A stretch of 64,000 nucleotides of DNA from Chitinophaga pendula (GTDB lineage Bacteria; Bacteroidota; Bacteroidia; Chitinophagales; Chitinophagaceae): positions 2,294,001 through 2,358,000 of the forward strand of contig NZ_CP077769.1 in the NCBI RefSeq assembly GCF_020386615.1. The letters run 5' to 3'. Shown in pieces: positions 25,722 to 34,094 of this stretch. The translations under genes and the position numbers were made by a program. Below the pieces are notes generated by a model, which saw only the letters and a program-made list of their open reading frames with translations, did no database searches and was not told the DNA's origin. Position 1 is the stretch's first letter. The number at the start of each line of letters is the position of its first letter.

Positions 25722-25753
25722 AGTCAGCCTATGCAAACGCGCATAGGCTGACT
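25714..25753 (-). terminator. Strong terminator of the minus-strand EPS arm
   Basis: A perfect 13-bp stem (25722-25734 with 25741-25753, loop AAACGC) is followed on the minus strand by TTGTTTCG. It lies 14 bp after the stop of the second acyltransferase gene. Confidence 0.85.
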
Positions 25754-25766
25754 GATGATCTTATCA

Positions 25767-26831
25767 TTAACATCCAACGAAATACTTGCTATTCTTACCT
25801 AATATCTTTTTGGCGATCTGTAAAGCGATGATGGAGCCGACCATCACGATGAGGAAGCTGACGGTCCAGTAGAGGAGGTTGCCCGGTACTTCGGAGTGGA
25901 ACACTTTCATGTGTGCGCCGCGCAGGAACAATACGAAGAAGTAGTGTACAAAGTAGATACCGAAACTCAGCACTGCCAGTGTATCTACAAACTTAGGCAT
26001 ATATTTTTCCAGCCGCCAGAGCCAGTAGATGTAAAAGCAGCAGAAGAGCATTTTCTGCGTGTAGTCTACTGGGTCGTACCACGCCTTCGGTACGAAGAAA
26101 TTCAGCACCAGGAACCCTATAGAGAGCACGGTGATCAGCACCCAGTACTTTTTGGCGAACTCCAGGTATTCGTCTTTATACCGGCTCAGGAACATCCCAA
26201 ACACATATACGGACAGGAAGTGTACTGCCATGCCCAGGGTATCGCTGAGGGCGCTACGTTGTATGATGAGGGACAGTGCGATGAGCGGCAGCAGTACGTA
26301 GTATAGCTTTGGGTGCCGGTCGATGTACAGTAATACCGGTGCGATCAGGTAGTAGATGGTGATCATGGGGATGAACCACAGCTGTTGCAGGTGGGCGCCG
26401 TGGAACAGGTAGTGCATGGCCTGCTGACCACGTGTCCAGCTGAGGAAATCCGGATGTTCTTCTATCGTAAAGCCGGGTACGTCATGGCTGACGATACGAT
26501 AGATGATGATAGGTACGGAGATAATGAGGTAAGGACAGATCACGTTCTGGAACTTCTTGATCAGGTAGTCCTTGTATTCAAACTTAGCAGAAAGGTGCTG
26601 GAACAGGTATCCGGCGATGAAGAGGAACAGGATCGTGGAGTTTTGGAACACGATATCCAGTATCTTCTGGGTAACGGAGCCCTGTGGCCAGGCTACGAGT
26701 ATATGTGCTGCCACTACATAGATGATAGCGATACCACGGAAATTGTGGATATAACTAATGAACTTCTTGCCACCTGCAGTCGGCTTAGGGGCAGGTGGTG
26801 GGAGGGTAGCTGATGTTGATGTGGTATCCAT
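25767..26831 (-). CDS. Membrane acyltransferase (acyltransferase-3 family)
   Basis: 354 residues. A Pro-rich N-terminus precedes about ten membrane helices of the acyltransferase-3 type: SYIHNFRGIAIIYVVAAHI (with the conserved His 43), IVFQNSTILFLFIAGYLFQ, NVICPYLIISVPIIIYRI, LWFIPMITIYYLIAPVLL and YGIYFVHYFFVLFL-like segments. Known: these enzymes move acetyl or other acyl groups onto exopolysaccharide or lipid-linked sugars across the membrane. It is the last gene of the minus EPS arm, 26 bp after the esterase gene. It is distantly like the acyltransferase at 30120. The modified sugar is unknown. Confidence 0.92.
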   Translation of the reverse strand: MDTTSTSATLPPPAPKPTAGGKKFISYIHNFRGIAIIYVVAAHILVAWPQGSVTQKILDIVFQNSTILFLFIAGYLFQHLSAKFEYKDYLIKKFQNVICPYLIISVPIIIYRIVSHDVPGFTIEEHPDFLSWTRGQQAMHYLFHGAHLQQLWFIPMITIYYLIAPVLLYIDRHPKLYYVLLPLIALSLIIQRSALSDTLGMAVHFLSVYVFGMFLSRYKDEYLEFAKKYWVLITVLSIGFLVLNFFVPKAWYDPVDYTQKMLFCCFYIYWLWRLEKYMPKFVDTLAVLSFGIYFVHYFFVLFLRGAHMKVFHSEVPGNLLYWTVSFLIVMVGSIIALQIAKKILGKNSKYFVGC

Positions 26832-26857
26832 ATCTTACTGCTTTCGTAGTTTGACTA

Positions 26858-27673
26858 TTATCGGCGGGCGACGTTGGAAGTACGCGAGGCAGGGCGCTGG
26901 TACTGTAACAGCCACTCGTATATGTTCATGCCATTCTCCCGGAAGTCGGGGTTATAAAACCGGTACCAGCCGCTGTGACCACCCGGGTAGAGGGTCAGCC
27001 GGGCCATCCCGGGTTTATACTTGTTGGTACTGTCGGCGAAGTCTTTCACGTTGTCGCGGAAGTAGGCTTCATCCTGACCGGCGAAGTACCAGGTATGTAT
27101 GCCGGCACCGGCGGAGACGTTGTATCTTTTCAGATAAGCTTCGTCGATCCGGGCGGGCGACATGGTTATACAGGCGGCGATGCGGGTTGCCTGCCTTTTG
27201 TCGTGGTTTTTGGCAGACTCCACCGCCCATCCGCCGGCGCTGTAACCGGTGAGGTATATGCGGGTAGTGTCTATCGCATAGCGTTTGATCACATCATCCA
27301 GCATAGGACCTACATCCTGCGGAGAGAAAGACCAGTGTTCTGCTAGCGGGGCCAGCACGATGAACTCATAGCGTTTACCATCCTTAGGGTTTACGGCGGC
27401 TATGCTTTTCCCTTCTTTCAACTGCCGGGTAACGCCTTCACGGAATATCTTGGAGAGGTCGTTACCGGCGATGCTTCTGCCGTGAAAACATACCAACAGC
27501 GGGTATTTATTTCCGGCTTTGTAATCTTTAGGCAGATAGATCAGTGCCTGTCTTGTCTGCCAGGGGCTGATGGCTACCTTTGTTTGTTGCATGGGCTCAT
27601 ACTGAGCGCTTGCTTTGGTGGTTAATAGTATCATGGCGCACAATAGCGCTTTCATTGTCAACAGCTTACTCAT
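26858..27673 (-). CDS. Secreted alpha/beta-hydrolase esterase in the EPS operon
   Basis: 271 residues with a signal peptide (ending about KASAQ). Oxyanion motif CFHGRS, elbow GYSAGG (nucleophile S145), D201 in AGQDEAY and H233 in PGGHSGWY form a likely triad. The C-terminal NIYEWLLQYQRP matches NVYEWMLKYKQG in the hydrolase domain of the 1853-residue protein at 51899, so it is a stand-alone relative of that domain. Known: relatives include feruloyl/acetyl esterases and PHB-depolymerase-like enzymes. Inference: it removes acyl groups added by the acyltransferases encoded on either side. The start could also be M7. Confidence 0.88.
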   Translation of the reverse strand: MSKLLTMKALLCAMILLTTKASAQYEPMQQTKVAISPWQTRQALIYLPKDYKAGNKYPLLVCFHGRSIAGNDLSKIFREGVTRQLKEGKSIAAVNPKDGKRYEFIVLAPLAEHWSFSPQDVGPMLDDVIKRYAIDTTRIYLTGYSAGGWAVESAKNHDKRQATRIAACITMSPARIDEAYLKRYNVSAGAGIHTWYFAGQDEAYFRDNVKDFADSTNKYKPGMARLTLYPGGHSGWYRFYNPDFRENGMNIYEWLLQYQRPASRTSNVARR

Positions 27674-27835
27674 GAACAGTATGTTTGACAGTTAGTGGAA
27701 TAGAAGGACAGTTCAGTGATCCCCTGTTATATTGTTTCCCGATAGATGTAACGTGTTCCGGGCAGCAGCCCGGTGGTGCAATACCTGTTTATTGTCCCCT
27801 TGTAGCAAATACGTATAAAAAATCGCTAGTACTGT

Positions 27836-28549
27836 TTACAGCTGCATCATTACTTCTTCCAGTGTCATACCTACGATACCTTCGAGGTCTACTTTTGACT
27901 GGCGGAGATTGCGCTCTAATACTACGCGTTGCGTCATGGCATCGTTGTAGAATTTGTAGGCTTCTTTGTAAGTGGTGATGTTAGTTTCTTTTTCGCCGGC
28001 TTTAAATTTCTCTTCTACCTGGTTGTAGTATACCAAAGCATCTTCGAGGATGGGCTGGTGTAATTCCAGGAGGCGTTTGTTAGCCGCATACTCTTCGTAG
28101 TAGCGTAATACGCGGGCTTTGATCTGCAGTACTTCAGATTCTCGCTGTACGTCGATCAGTTTGGCGTTGGCGCGGGTACGTTTTACTTCTGCAGGGATGG
28201 CGATCAGGTTACCGATCGGTAAAGTTACCCCGAAGTTGTAACGAGGGAAGAAGTTGTTGGCACTGCCTTTGTTTTCGAGGGTGAACTCATTCAAGTTGCC
28301 AGAGGCAGAGAAATGGTTGGCCCACTTAGCGCCGGCGATCGTTGTTTCGTATTTCACCATTTGTTTTTCCAGGGCGTATTTACGTACGTCCGGGTTTTGT
28401 ATTGCCAGTTCTACCAGTTTCTGTTTGAAACGAGTTACGTTAGCAGGGTCTGCCGGCAATTTCAGTAATACAGCAGTATCCAAACGCTGTTGAGCATGTA
28501 CGGCGCTACCCAGCGAAACCGCCAGCATGGCCACTAGAATTTTTTTCAT
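27836..28549 (-). CDS. Half-size TolC-like outer membrane protein of the EPS operon
   Basis: About 237 residues from ATG 28547-28549 (MKKILVAMLAVSLG); eight further codons upstream are open but unneeded. A signal peptide (to about VHAQQ) is followed by helical sequence with TolC-like features: QNPDVRKYALEKQMVKYETTIAGAKW, a strand pair YNFGVTLPIG, and long helices with ANKRLLELHQPILEDALVYYNQVEEKFKAGE. It covers about one of the two repeats of a normal TolC (~450 residues). It lies 10 bp after the polymerase gene. No Wza-type exporter is in the arm, so this protein may take part in EPS exit; that is inference. Confidence 0.8.
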   Translation of the reverse strand: MKKILVAMLAVSLGSAVHAQQRLDTAVLLKLPADPANVTRFKQKLVELAIQNPDVRKYALEKQMVKYETTIAGAKWANHFSASGNLNEFTLENKGSANNFFPRYNFGVTLPIGNLIAIPAEVKRTRANAKLIDVQRESEVLQIKARVLRYYEEYAANKRLLELHQPILEDALVYYNQVEEKFKAGEKETNITTYKEAYKFYNDAMTQRVVLERNLRQSKVDLEGIVGMTLEEVMMQL

Positions 28550-28559
28550 ATTGATTGTT

Positions 28560-29993
28560 TTACGACGCATCATAAGTATATCTCACTTTAATAACGATAG
28601 CGATAAAGATATTCAGCAGCAGCGCAGATTCCACAAGAGAAACAGCATCTTGCGCGTATTGTGCGATAGCAATGGAAAACACTACGGCGGCGATGGATAT
28701 CATCAGTAGTTTATCCAGCTCGTCTTTGACTTTAAAGAAGTTGATGATAGCTGCCTGTATGATAAAGAAAAAGTAGGCGCCGCATACCAGGAGGCCAAGC
28801 CAGCCTGTCTCCAGTACGGCACGGAGGTATCCGTTGTCGGTCTGGAAGTCGGCCAGTTCGTGGCCGGGTGCGAAGGTGGCGCCATTACCGCCGGTGGTAT
28901 TGAGTCCTCCTCCGATGGGATGACTATATATGTATGGTTGTATGCGGTGGCGGTTCACCTCTCGCACATTTACAGATTCGTCCTGTTTTCCCAGGAAAGC
29001 CGTTCTTACACGTATGATGGTCGGATTGCCGTGGAAGGGGCCATAAAGAATGACGAGTCCCACGAGTCCACATACCATGGCGATGATGATGGTATTTCTT
29101 TTTTGCAGGTTGGCGATGAAAAAGATAAGCAGGCCCAATGGCAGCATTACATAACCGGTACGGGTACCGGAATAGCCGAGGGCCAGCATCTGGAGGCCGG
29201 CAGATATCAGTATCAGCAGTTTTTTGGGAATGCTGATAGCGTGTTTACTGGCGGTGAGCAGGATGACGCAGATGGCGATATTGCCTGCCATAAGGATCCC
29301 GAATACGGCGGGATCGGACATAAAGGAATATACGCGGGTGCCGCTTAGGATGATCACGGTTCTAAACTTCTCAGGATAGCGGGCAATGAATGCCAGCTCG
29401 TAGGAGGGGAGTCCGAACCATTGCTGTATGCAGGCATAGACAGCAGCCAGCGTAGAGATCACCAGCCAGAACTTGAAGAAGGTCCGTACGTCCTTCATGC
29501 TGTTGAAGATATTCAAGCCGATGTACACCATGATGAGGTTACGGATGAATACGCGCATGAAGATGACCCATACCAAGAAGCCGGGACCGGCAGGATTCAC
29601 TACTTCTATGATCTGTACGAGGGTATAGAGATAGAGGGTGATCAGCAGGGGGTCTTTGGCATAGTTGACTTTTTTGGCGCTTTCATGTCCGCGCTGGAAG
29701 ATACAACCGAACAGTACGCACCATAGCAAGGCGTCCATGACAAGTCCTACCTGTTGTTCTGCGCCCGACATACGCTCGCCGAGGCGGATACAAAGTGTGA
29801 CAGTTATATAGATATAATATCCGAGGCGATAATTGACCAGACAGGTCAGGCACATGGCACCACCTATAATGCCGACGGCTATCATGGCGCCTGCTTTGAC
29901 ATCGGAGGCTGCCAGCCAGGCCAGCAGCGGCACCAGTACGATCCATACTGCAGCCAATAACGCCGGTTTGATATTTCTTCGTGTAGTGATCAC
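28560..29993 (-). CDS. O-antigen ligase/Wzy-like polysaccharide polymerase
   Basis: 477 residues starting at GTG 29991-29993, 4 bp after the stop of the 37-residue gene. About 11-12 membrane helices flank a large periplasmic loop (about 330-400) with HPIGGGLNTTGGNG and GHELADFQTDNGYLRAVLETGWLG. This is the Wzy_C/O-antigen-ligase pattern, in which the H..G..N..H motif contacts the lipid-linked sugar. Known: such proteins polymerise or ligate undecaprenyl-linked repeat units. In this operon a polymerase role is the more likely one. No LPS-core genes are nearby. Confidence 0.9.
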   Translation of the reverse strand: MITTRRNIKPALLAAVWIVLVPLLAWLAASDVKAGAMIAVGIIGGAMCLTCLVNYRLGYYIYITVTLCIRLGERMSGAEQQVGLVMDALLWCVLFGCIFQRGHESAKKVNYAKDPLLITLYLYTLVQIIEVVNPAGPGFLVWVIFMRVFIRNLIMVYIGLNIFNSMKDVRTFFKFWLVISTLAAVYACIQQWFGLPSYELAFIARYPEKFRTVIILSGTRVYSFMSDPAVFGILMAGNIAICVILLTASKHAISIPKKLLILISAGLQMLALGYSGTRTGYVMLPLGLLIFFIANLQKRNTIIIAMVCGLVGLVILYGPFHGNPTIIRVRTAFLGKQDESVNVREVNRHRIQPYIYSHPIGGGLNTTGGNGATFAPGHELADFQTDNGYLRAVLETGWLGLLVCGAYFFFIIQAAIINFFKVKDELDKLLMISIAAVVFSIAIAQYAQDAVSLVESALLLNIFIAIVIKVRYTYDAS

Positions 29994-29997
29994 TTCG

Positions 29998-30111
29998 TTA
30001 CGAGAATACTGTTTTAAAACACAGGGCCAGTATCACCAGTCCTGCAAATAGTATGATCAGTGTCTTGTGTAAAGATTCGCTGATGACCTTCGGTTCATTT
30101 TTCTGTTTCAT
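29998..30111 (-). CDS. 37-residue single-pass membrane protein in the EPS operon
   Basis: ATG at 30109-30111 and TAA at 29998-30000 give MKQKNEPKVI, then SESLHK, then a hydrophobic helix (TLIILFAGLVILALCF) and KTVFS. It lies 8 bp after the upstream acyltransferase stop and 4 bp before the polymerase GTG, so it fills the gap exactly as a translated operon member would. The charged N-terminus followed by one helix suggests N-in orientation. No family is known to me. A small partner of the polymerase or co-polymerase is a guess. Confidence 0.7.
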   Translation of the reverse strand: MKQKNEPKVISESLHKTLIILFAGLVILALCFKTVFS

Positions 30112-30119
30112 ATCAGCCA

Positions 30120-31217
30120 TTAATTTTCTATCGGTTTTAAAGGCTGACTGCCTTGCACCGGTGTGTAATTCACTTGCTTAAAAGGTCCTTTGAACAGGAA
30201 GTTCATCCCCAGGCGGATACATACGCGATATAAGAGCATGGACCCATAGATGCCGGCGGTGACTAGGAATAGGGTCAGCAGTGGCATGTTGATCTGCAGA
30301 CCTGTTTTCAGTACCATAAAACGCAGCAGGAACACAATGCCCAGGTGCAGCAGGTAGATGTACAACGAGTAATGACCGATCGTACGTAGTATAGTCAGCC
30401 GCTCGTGTTTGGCCAGCAACAGGGAGAGTATGATCACCAGCAGCCCGCCGAACAGTGCCATCGCAGAATATATGTAGATATTCATACCCGGATGTTTCAT
30501 ACAATAGTACTGAATGCCGATAAATACCGGGAGTAGCAGTAATGCTTTGGGGGCAGAGGTGAGGCTATCCAGTATCTTCTCGCGGAAGAAATAAGGAGCG
30601 GCCAGGTCGCCTAATGCAAAGAACACATAGTGCATCATCACGTCGGTAAGCGTACTGATATCGCCGGCATAAGGCTTGAGCGACAGCAGGGCCAATCCTA
30701 TCAGCAGCTGTACCGGCGCTTTAAACCGGCATACCTGGCTGAAGAAAAGATAAAGTACAGACGTGTTGAAGAGGGCAAACAAATACCATTGCTGAAGCAT
30801 GGTACGTGGATGAATGAGTATATCTATATAGTCTCCGGCATCCCGTTTGAAATTGGTATACTCGGAGAACATGATCTGGAGGGTGAGCTGAATGATACAC
30901 CACAACAGGTAAGGATACAGTAGGGTATTTACCTTGGTGATAGCAAAGTTCTTCGGTCCGTACTTACGCTGGCTGGATGAAAAGAAGAGGCCAGAGAGGA
31001 AGAAGAACAAAGGCATGCGGAAGCCATACAGCATTTCGTTGGCATCCATCATGGTATCATTGATCTCCACACCGCTATATAGCAGTCCGTAGATCACGTG
31101 ACGATATACAACAAAGAGAATAGCAATTCCCTTAGCATAGTCGATCCAGGCATGGCGTCCATTGTGTTGTGGACGGAATGAGAAGATTGATCCAGTATGT
31201 GGGAACTGTTGGCTCAT
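30120..31217 (-). CDS. Membrane acyltransferase (acyltransferase-3 family) of the EPS operon
   Basis: 365 residues from ATG 31215-31217 (MSQQFPHTG). The frame is open to an ATG at 31299-31301, which has a weak AGG upstream and would add 28 residues; either start is possible. The first helix carries the family motif WIDYAKGIAILFVVYRHVIYG with its conserved Arg-His. About ten helices follow, including MPLFFFLSGLFF and YSLYIYLLHLGIVFLLRFMV. Known: acyltransferase-3 proteins O-acetylate or O-succinylate surface polysaccharides. It lies between the Wzz/kinase-like gene and the small membrane protein. Confidence 0.9.
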   Translation of the reverse strand: MSQQFPHTGSIFSFRPQHNGRHAWIDYAKGIAILFVVYRHVIYGLLYSGVEINDTMMDANEMLYGFRMPLFFFLSGLFFSSSQRKYGPKNFAITKVNTLLYPYLLWCIIQLTLQIMFSEYTNFKRDAGDYIDILIHPRTMLQQWYLFALFNTSVLYLFFSQVCRFKAPVQLLIGLALLSLKPYAGDISTLTDVMMHYVFFALGDLAAPYFFREKILDSLTSAPKALLLLPVFIGIQYYCMKHPGMNIYIYSAMALFGGLLVIILSLLLAKHERLTILRTIGHYSLYIYLLHLGIVFLLRFMVLKTGLQINMPLLTLFLVTAGIYGSMLLYRVCIRLGMNFLFKGPFKQVNYTPVQGSQPLKPIEN

Positions 31218-31307
31218 TTGACTGCATTTAGGTTTTTTTTTGGGTTGATAGTAAATATTTAGTTCAAGCGCGGTAAAAACAGGGAGCAGCCCTTTACGCA
31301 TTACCTG

Positions 31308-33491
31308 TTATAGTTCTAGATAGTCATCCTTCACAGCGTTCAATACGGCGCCCATGAATTTAGGCCCCAGCGATTGCAGGAACTGTATAGACTCCTTGTC
31401 ATTCTGCTTGACGGTGGCCCTGGATGAAAATATGGCGATCACGCCTTCTGCATATTGCGCCAGCTCCTTACTATCGGTATAGTCATTGAGCGGGGCGCCT
31501 TCCATGAGGATGAAATCATAGTATTGTGCCAGTTGCGGCAGGTAGTTCAGCAAGTGGTTCTTAGGCAGTATCTCTGATGGTGTGTAATCGCCTCCTTTAC
31601 ATCCGAAGACTTCGATGCCTTCGATGGAGTAGGTGGTCACCATCTCTTTCACTTTATCAATGCTGAAATTTTCCGGTTCTATAGAGAAGGACTCTAATGT
31701 CGGCTTGGCGTTGAGTTGAACGGTAAGGTCGTTATTACAGAAGTTAGTATCCAGCACCAGTACTTTTTTGTTGCTCAGGCTGAGGCTGTAAGCGATCGCC
31801 TGTACGAGGGTGGTCTTACCCTGTTGTGGTTCTGTACTGGTGAACAGGAAGATGGACTTGCCACTACTTTCTATTTCATAACGCAGTTTACGCAGCAGCT
31901 CGCGGAAGCTGTTCTGGCGGGACAGTTTCTTATGTACTTCCTGGCGTTGTATCACTTCGAGTATGCTGTGTTTATGCAGGTCGGTGTGATTGATGGTGCT
32001 GATCAGTTTAAGGCCTACGTTTTTTTCAAATATAGACGGTGATTTGATAGAGCCATCGAAGAACTCCATAAAGAGGATACCCAGTGTAGACAGCAGGAAT
32101 ACGGATACACCTGCCATGCCCATGAGTACGATACGTTTGGAGGATTCCGGTTTGAAAGCCGGCTGTCCCTGTAGCGTCTGACGGAAGTTGTCCTGTGGTG
32201 CATTGCGGTTGTCGACAGCTGCGTTGAGTTTTTCCTTTAGTTTATTGTATTCATCCTGTGCCAGTGTTACTTCCTGTTGTAAGGTGCTAACGGTAGCTTC
32301 CTTGTTGGCGTAAGAGCCTACGGAATTTTTAAGGGAGCCTATTTTAGCTTGCAGGTTGGCGATGTTAAGTCTTGCTGCATTGAGATCTGCTTCCAGGGAG
32401 GCTTTCTTTTGCTGCAGTTCTTCTCTGGACAGTGCTTGTCCGCCGCCGCCCGTATTACCTGACGTCATGGCTCGTTGAAGTTGGGAGCGTAAGGATTTCA
32501 CTTTAGCGCCCAGTTCGTCGTCGGAGCTACCCGTGCGGAGGTATTCTTCGTTAGCCTGATTCAGCTGTTTACGCAGGGCTACGATCTCGTTGTTGTTATT
32601 GAATGCGGTCTTGCCTTCGCTTAGTGCAGCGATCTGCTGATTGGTGCTTTGAAGGGAAGAGGAGAGGATGTTGCTGTTGGCTTTTTCGTCGAGCAGTGTT
32701 TTTTCGAGCTGTGCGATGAGGCTGAGCTCGTTGCCGCTGGCGGCTTCTACGTTCAGCAGTCCTTGAGAGGCTTTGAATGCGCGGAGTGCTTCCACTTTGA
32801 TATCCAGTTCGCTTTTTTTCTGGGCCACGAGGCCTTCGAAGCTCTCGATATTTTCTACAGAGCGTTCGGAACGCAGACTGCGGTAGTATTTAGTGAATTC
32901 TTTATAGAGGGTGTTCACTACATAAGCAGATAGCTCCGGGTTGGTGGAACGGTAGGAGATATCGATATAATCGGTACGCTGTGCTCTGTTGACGGATAGC
33001 ATTTTGCGGATAGACTCATAATCGTATTTACAGAGTTTCATGTACTCCAGTACTTTTCTCTCTTCCGGGCGGTAGGAGGTCAGCATCTGGAGGCTATCCA
33101 GTTTGTTTTTGCAGAGGTGGTAGGCGGCTTCTTTATCGAATTCGCGATACTCAGGCGATTTCATATCGTCTTTTGTAAGGCGGGTAAAAGGTTTGTTGGA
33201 GGTCAGGTCGTGTATCAGCAGGTCGTATTGCAGGAGGCTGATCACGATGGGGGATTGCATGGTTTGGATGACATTACCGAACTTGAGGTCCATCTCGGAT
33301 ACGTTGGTGTTTTCGTCACGAAGGCGTATCTGGTCGTTGGTGGTGAATCCGGTAGACATTTGGGCATTGGATACATATAAGCGCGGGCGGTCCATGGTAA
33401 AGACGAACGCCAGTGCCAATGCAGCGATGGTACTGATGATGATCCACCATTTCTTTTTCAGCAGGGCCTTAACGAAATATATTATATCCAT
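31308..33491 (-). CDS. Wzz-like chain-length regulator fused to a degenerate BY-kinase domain
   Basis: 727 residues. A Wzz domain with helix 1 (13-32) precedes a long periplasmic coiled coil (about 205-425) and helix 2 (453-474). The cytoplasmic MinD-like domain has Walker A TSTEPQQGKTTL (551-562, K559), Walker A' KVLVLDTNF (D581) and Walker B FILMEGAP (660-667), where the usual Asp is E664. The C-terminus (NAVKDDYLEL) has a single Tyr instead of the Tyr cluster of Wzc/CapB kinases. Known: bacterial tyrosine kinases need that cluster for autophosphorylation and octamer control. Inference: a chain-length co-polymerase with weakened or altered kinase function. First gene of its transcript, behind a ~390-nt leader. 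Confidence 0.92.
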   Translation of the reverse strand: MDIIYFVKALLKKKWWIIISTIAALALAFVFTMDRPRLYVSNAQMSTGFTTNDQIRLRDENTNVSEMDLKFGNVIQTMQSPIVISLLQYDLLIHDLTSNKPFTRLTKDDMKSPEYREFDKEAAYHLCKNKLDSLQMLTSYRPEERKVLEYMKLCKYDYESIRKMLSVNRAQRTDYIDISYRSTNPELSAYVVNTLYKEFTKYYRSLRSERSVENIESFEGLVAQKKSELDIKVEALRAFKASQGLLNVEAASGNELSLIAQLEKTLLDEKANSNILSSSLQSTNQQIAALSEGKTAFNNNNEIVALRKQLNQANEEYLRTGSSDDELGAKVKSLRSQLQRAMTSGNTGGGGQALSREELQQKKASLEADLNAARLNIANLQAKIGSLKNSVGSYANKEATVSTLQQEVTLAQDEYNKLKEKLNAAVDNRNAPQDNFRQTLQGQPAFKPESSKRIVLMGMAGVSVFLLSTLGILFMEFFDGSIKSPSIFEKNVGLKLISTINHTDLHKHSILEVIQRQEVHKKLSRQNSFRELLRKLRYEIESSGKSIFLFTSTEPQQGKTTLVQAIAYSLSLSNKKVLVLDTNFCNNDLTVQLNAKPTLESFSIEPENFSIDKVKEMVTTYSIEGIEVFGCKGGDYTPSEILPKNHLLNYLPQLAQYYDFILMEGAPLNDYTDSKELAQYAEGVIAIFSSRATVKQNDKESIQFLQSLGPKFMGAVLNAVKDDYLEL

Positions 33492-33525
33492 ATCAATTAT
33501 TATTTTTCTTCAATTATCACTCCTT

Positions 33526-33545
33526 AAAAAACCGGTTACACCGGT
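33526..33545 (-). promoter_or_regulatory. Possible attenuator hairpin in the EPS operon leader
   Basis: On the minus strand ACCGGT (33540-33545), loop GTA, ACCGGT (33531-33536), then TTTTT (33526-33530): a terminator-like hairpin located 34 nt before the ATG of the Wzz/kinase gene and inside its presumed leader. It could attenuate the operon or be a chance structure; the stem is only 6 bp. Confidence 0.4.
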
Positions 33546-33886
33546 ATCTGCGAAGTGCACTTATTAATAAATCGGGTGGTTCTGGGACAGCGTTCGCGTT
33601 TCATTTGCATAGCGGATACAACAAGGTATCAGCATTCGCAGGCTTGAATATCACAGACATGGTTTATTGAGCCATGAAAGCGATCCGCTCAGAGGAAATG
33701 GTAAAAATCACAGTACGGTGGAGAGTTATTCCTACCGACTTTAAAGTGGCTTGTTCGAAGGATAAGGCTAATGGGAAGACGTGTTGCAGATCTTGACCCT
33801 AACAATGGACCGTATATCACTATGGGGACCTGGCGTGGTCTGCGCCCGGTTTTTATTGATCCTCAGGTGTATTCGGTTTAGCTGCG

Positions 33887-33894
33887 CAAAAGTA
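33887..33894 (-). promoter_or_regulatory. Candidate -7 promoter element of the EPS operon
   Basis: TACTTTTG on the minus strand followed by CGC, matching TAnnTTTG. A -33 TTTG at the standard distance is not present; a TTTG lies only 12-13 nt upstream. If used, it gives a leader of about 390 nt. Confidence 0.45.
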
Positions 33895-34094
33895 AACGGA
33901 AGATCACAAAAAAAGTAGCTTTTTGGGCGAAAATAGTTTTTTAGCTAGTGAACGGTCTATTTTTCCCCGTGAATGGCTGCTTATTGTATTCAAGTGCAGA
34001 TAATTGACCGGAGAGAATACCCACTTACTGCAATAAATGATCATGTGATAATAGCGTTATATAGATAAAAATATTTTTAATGATTGTTTTTTTG

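Larger units (their letters stand above)
33492..34094. other. Long leader region of the EPS operon
   Basis: 600 bp without a gene. On the minus strand it contains a -7-like TACTTTTG (33887-33894), a ~390-nt untranslated stretch, a terminator-like hairpin (33526-33545) and AAGGAG 25 nt before the start codon. On the far side (33895-34094) it is very AT-rich, downstream of the GT2 gene. Confidence 0.55.

Noticed and set aside
25431..25736. 101-residue minus-strand frame with one hydrophobic stretch
   Set aside because: The start codon lies inside the terminator hairpin of the preceding gene. A shorter GTG form is possible but unsupported.
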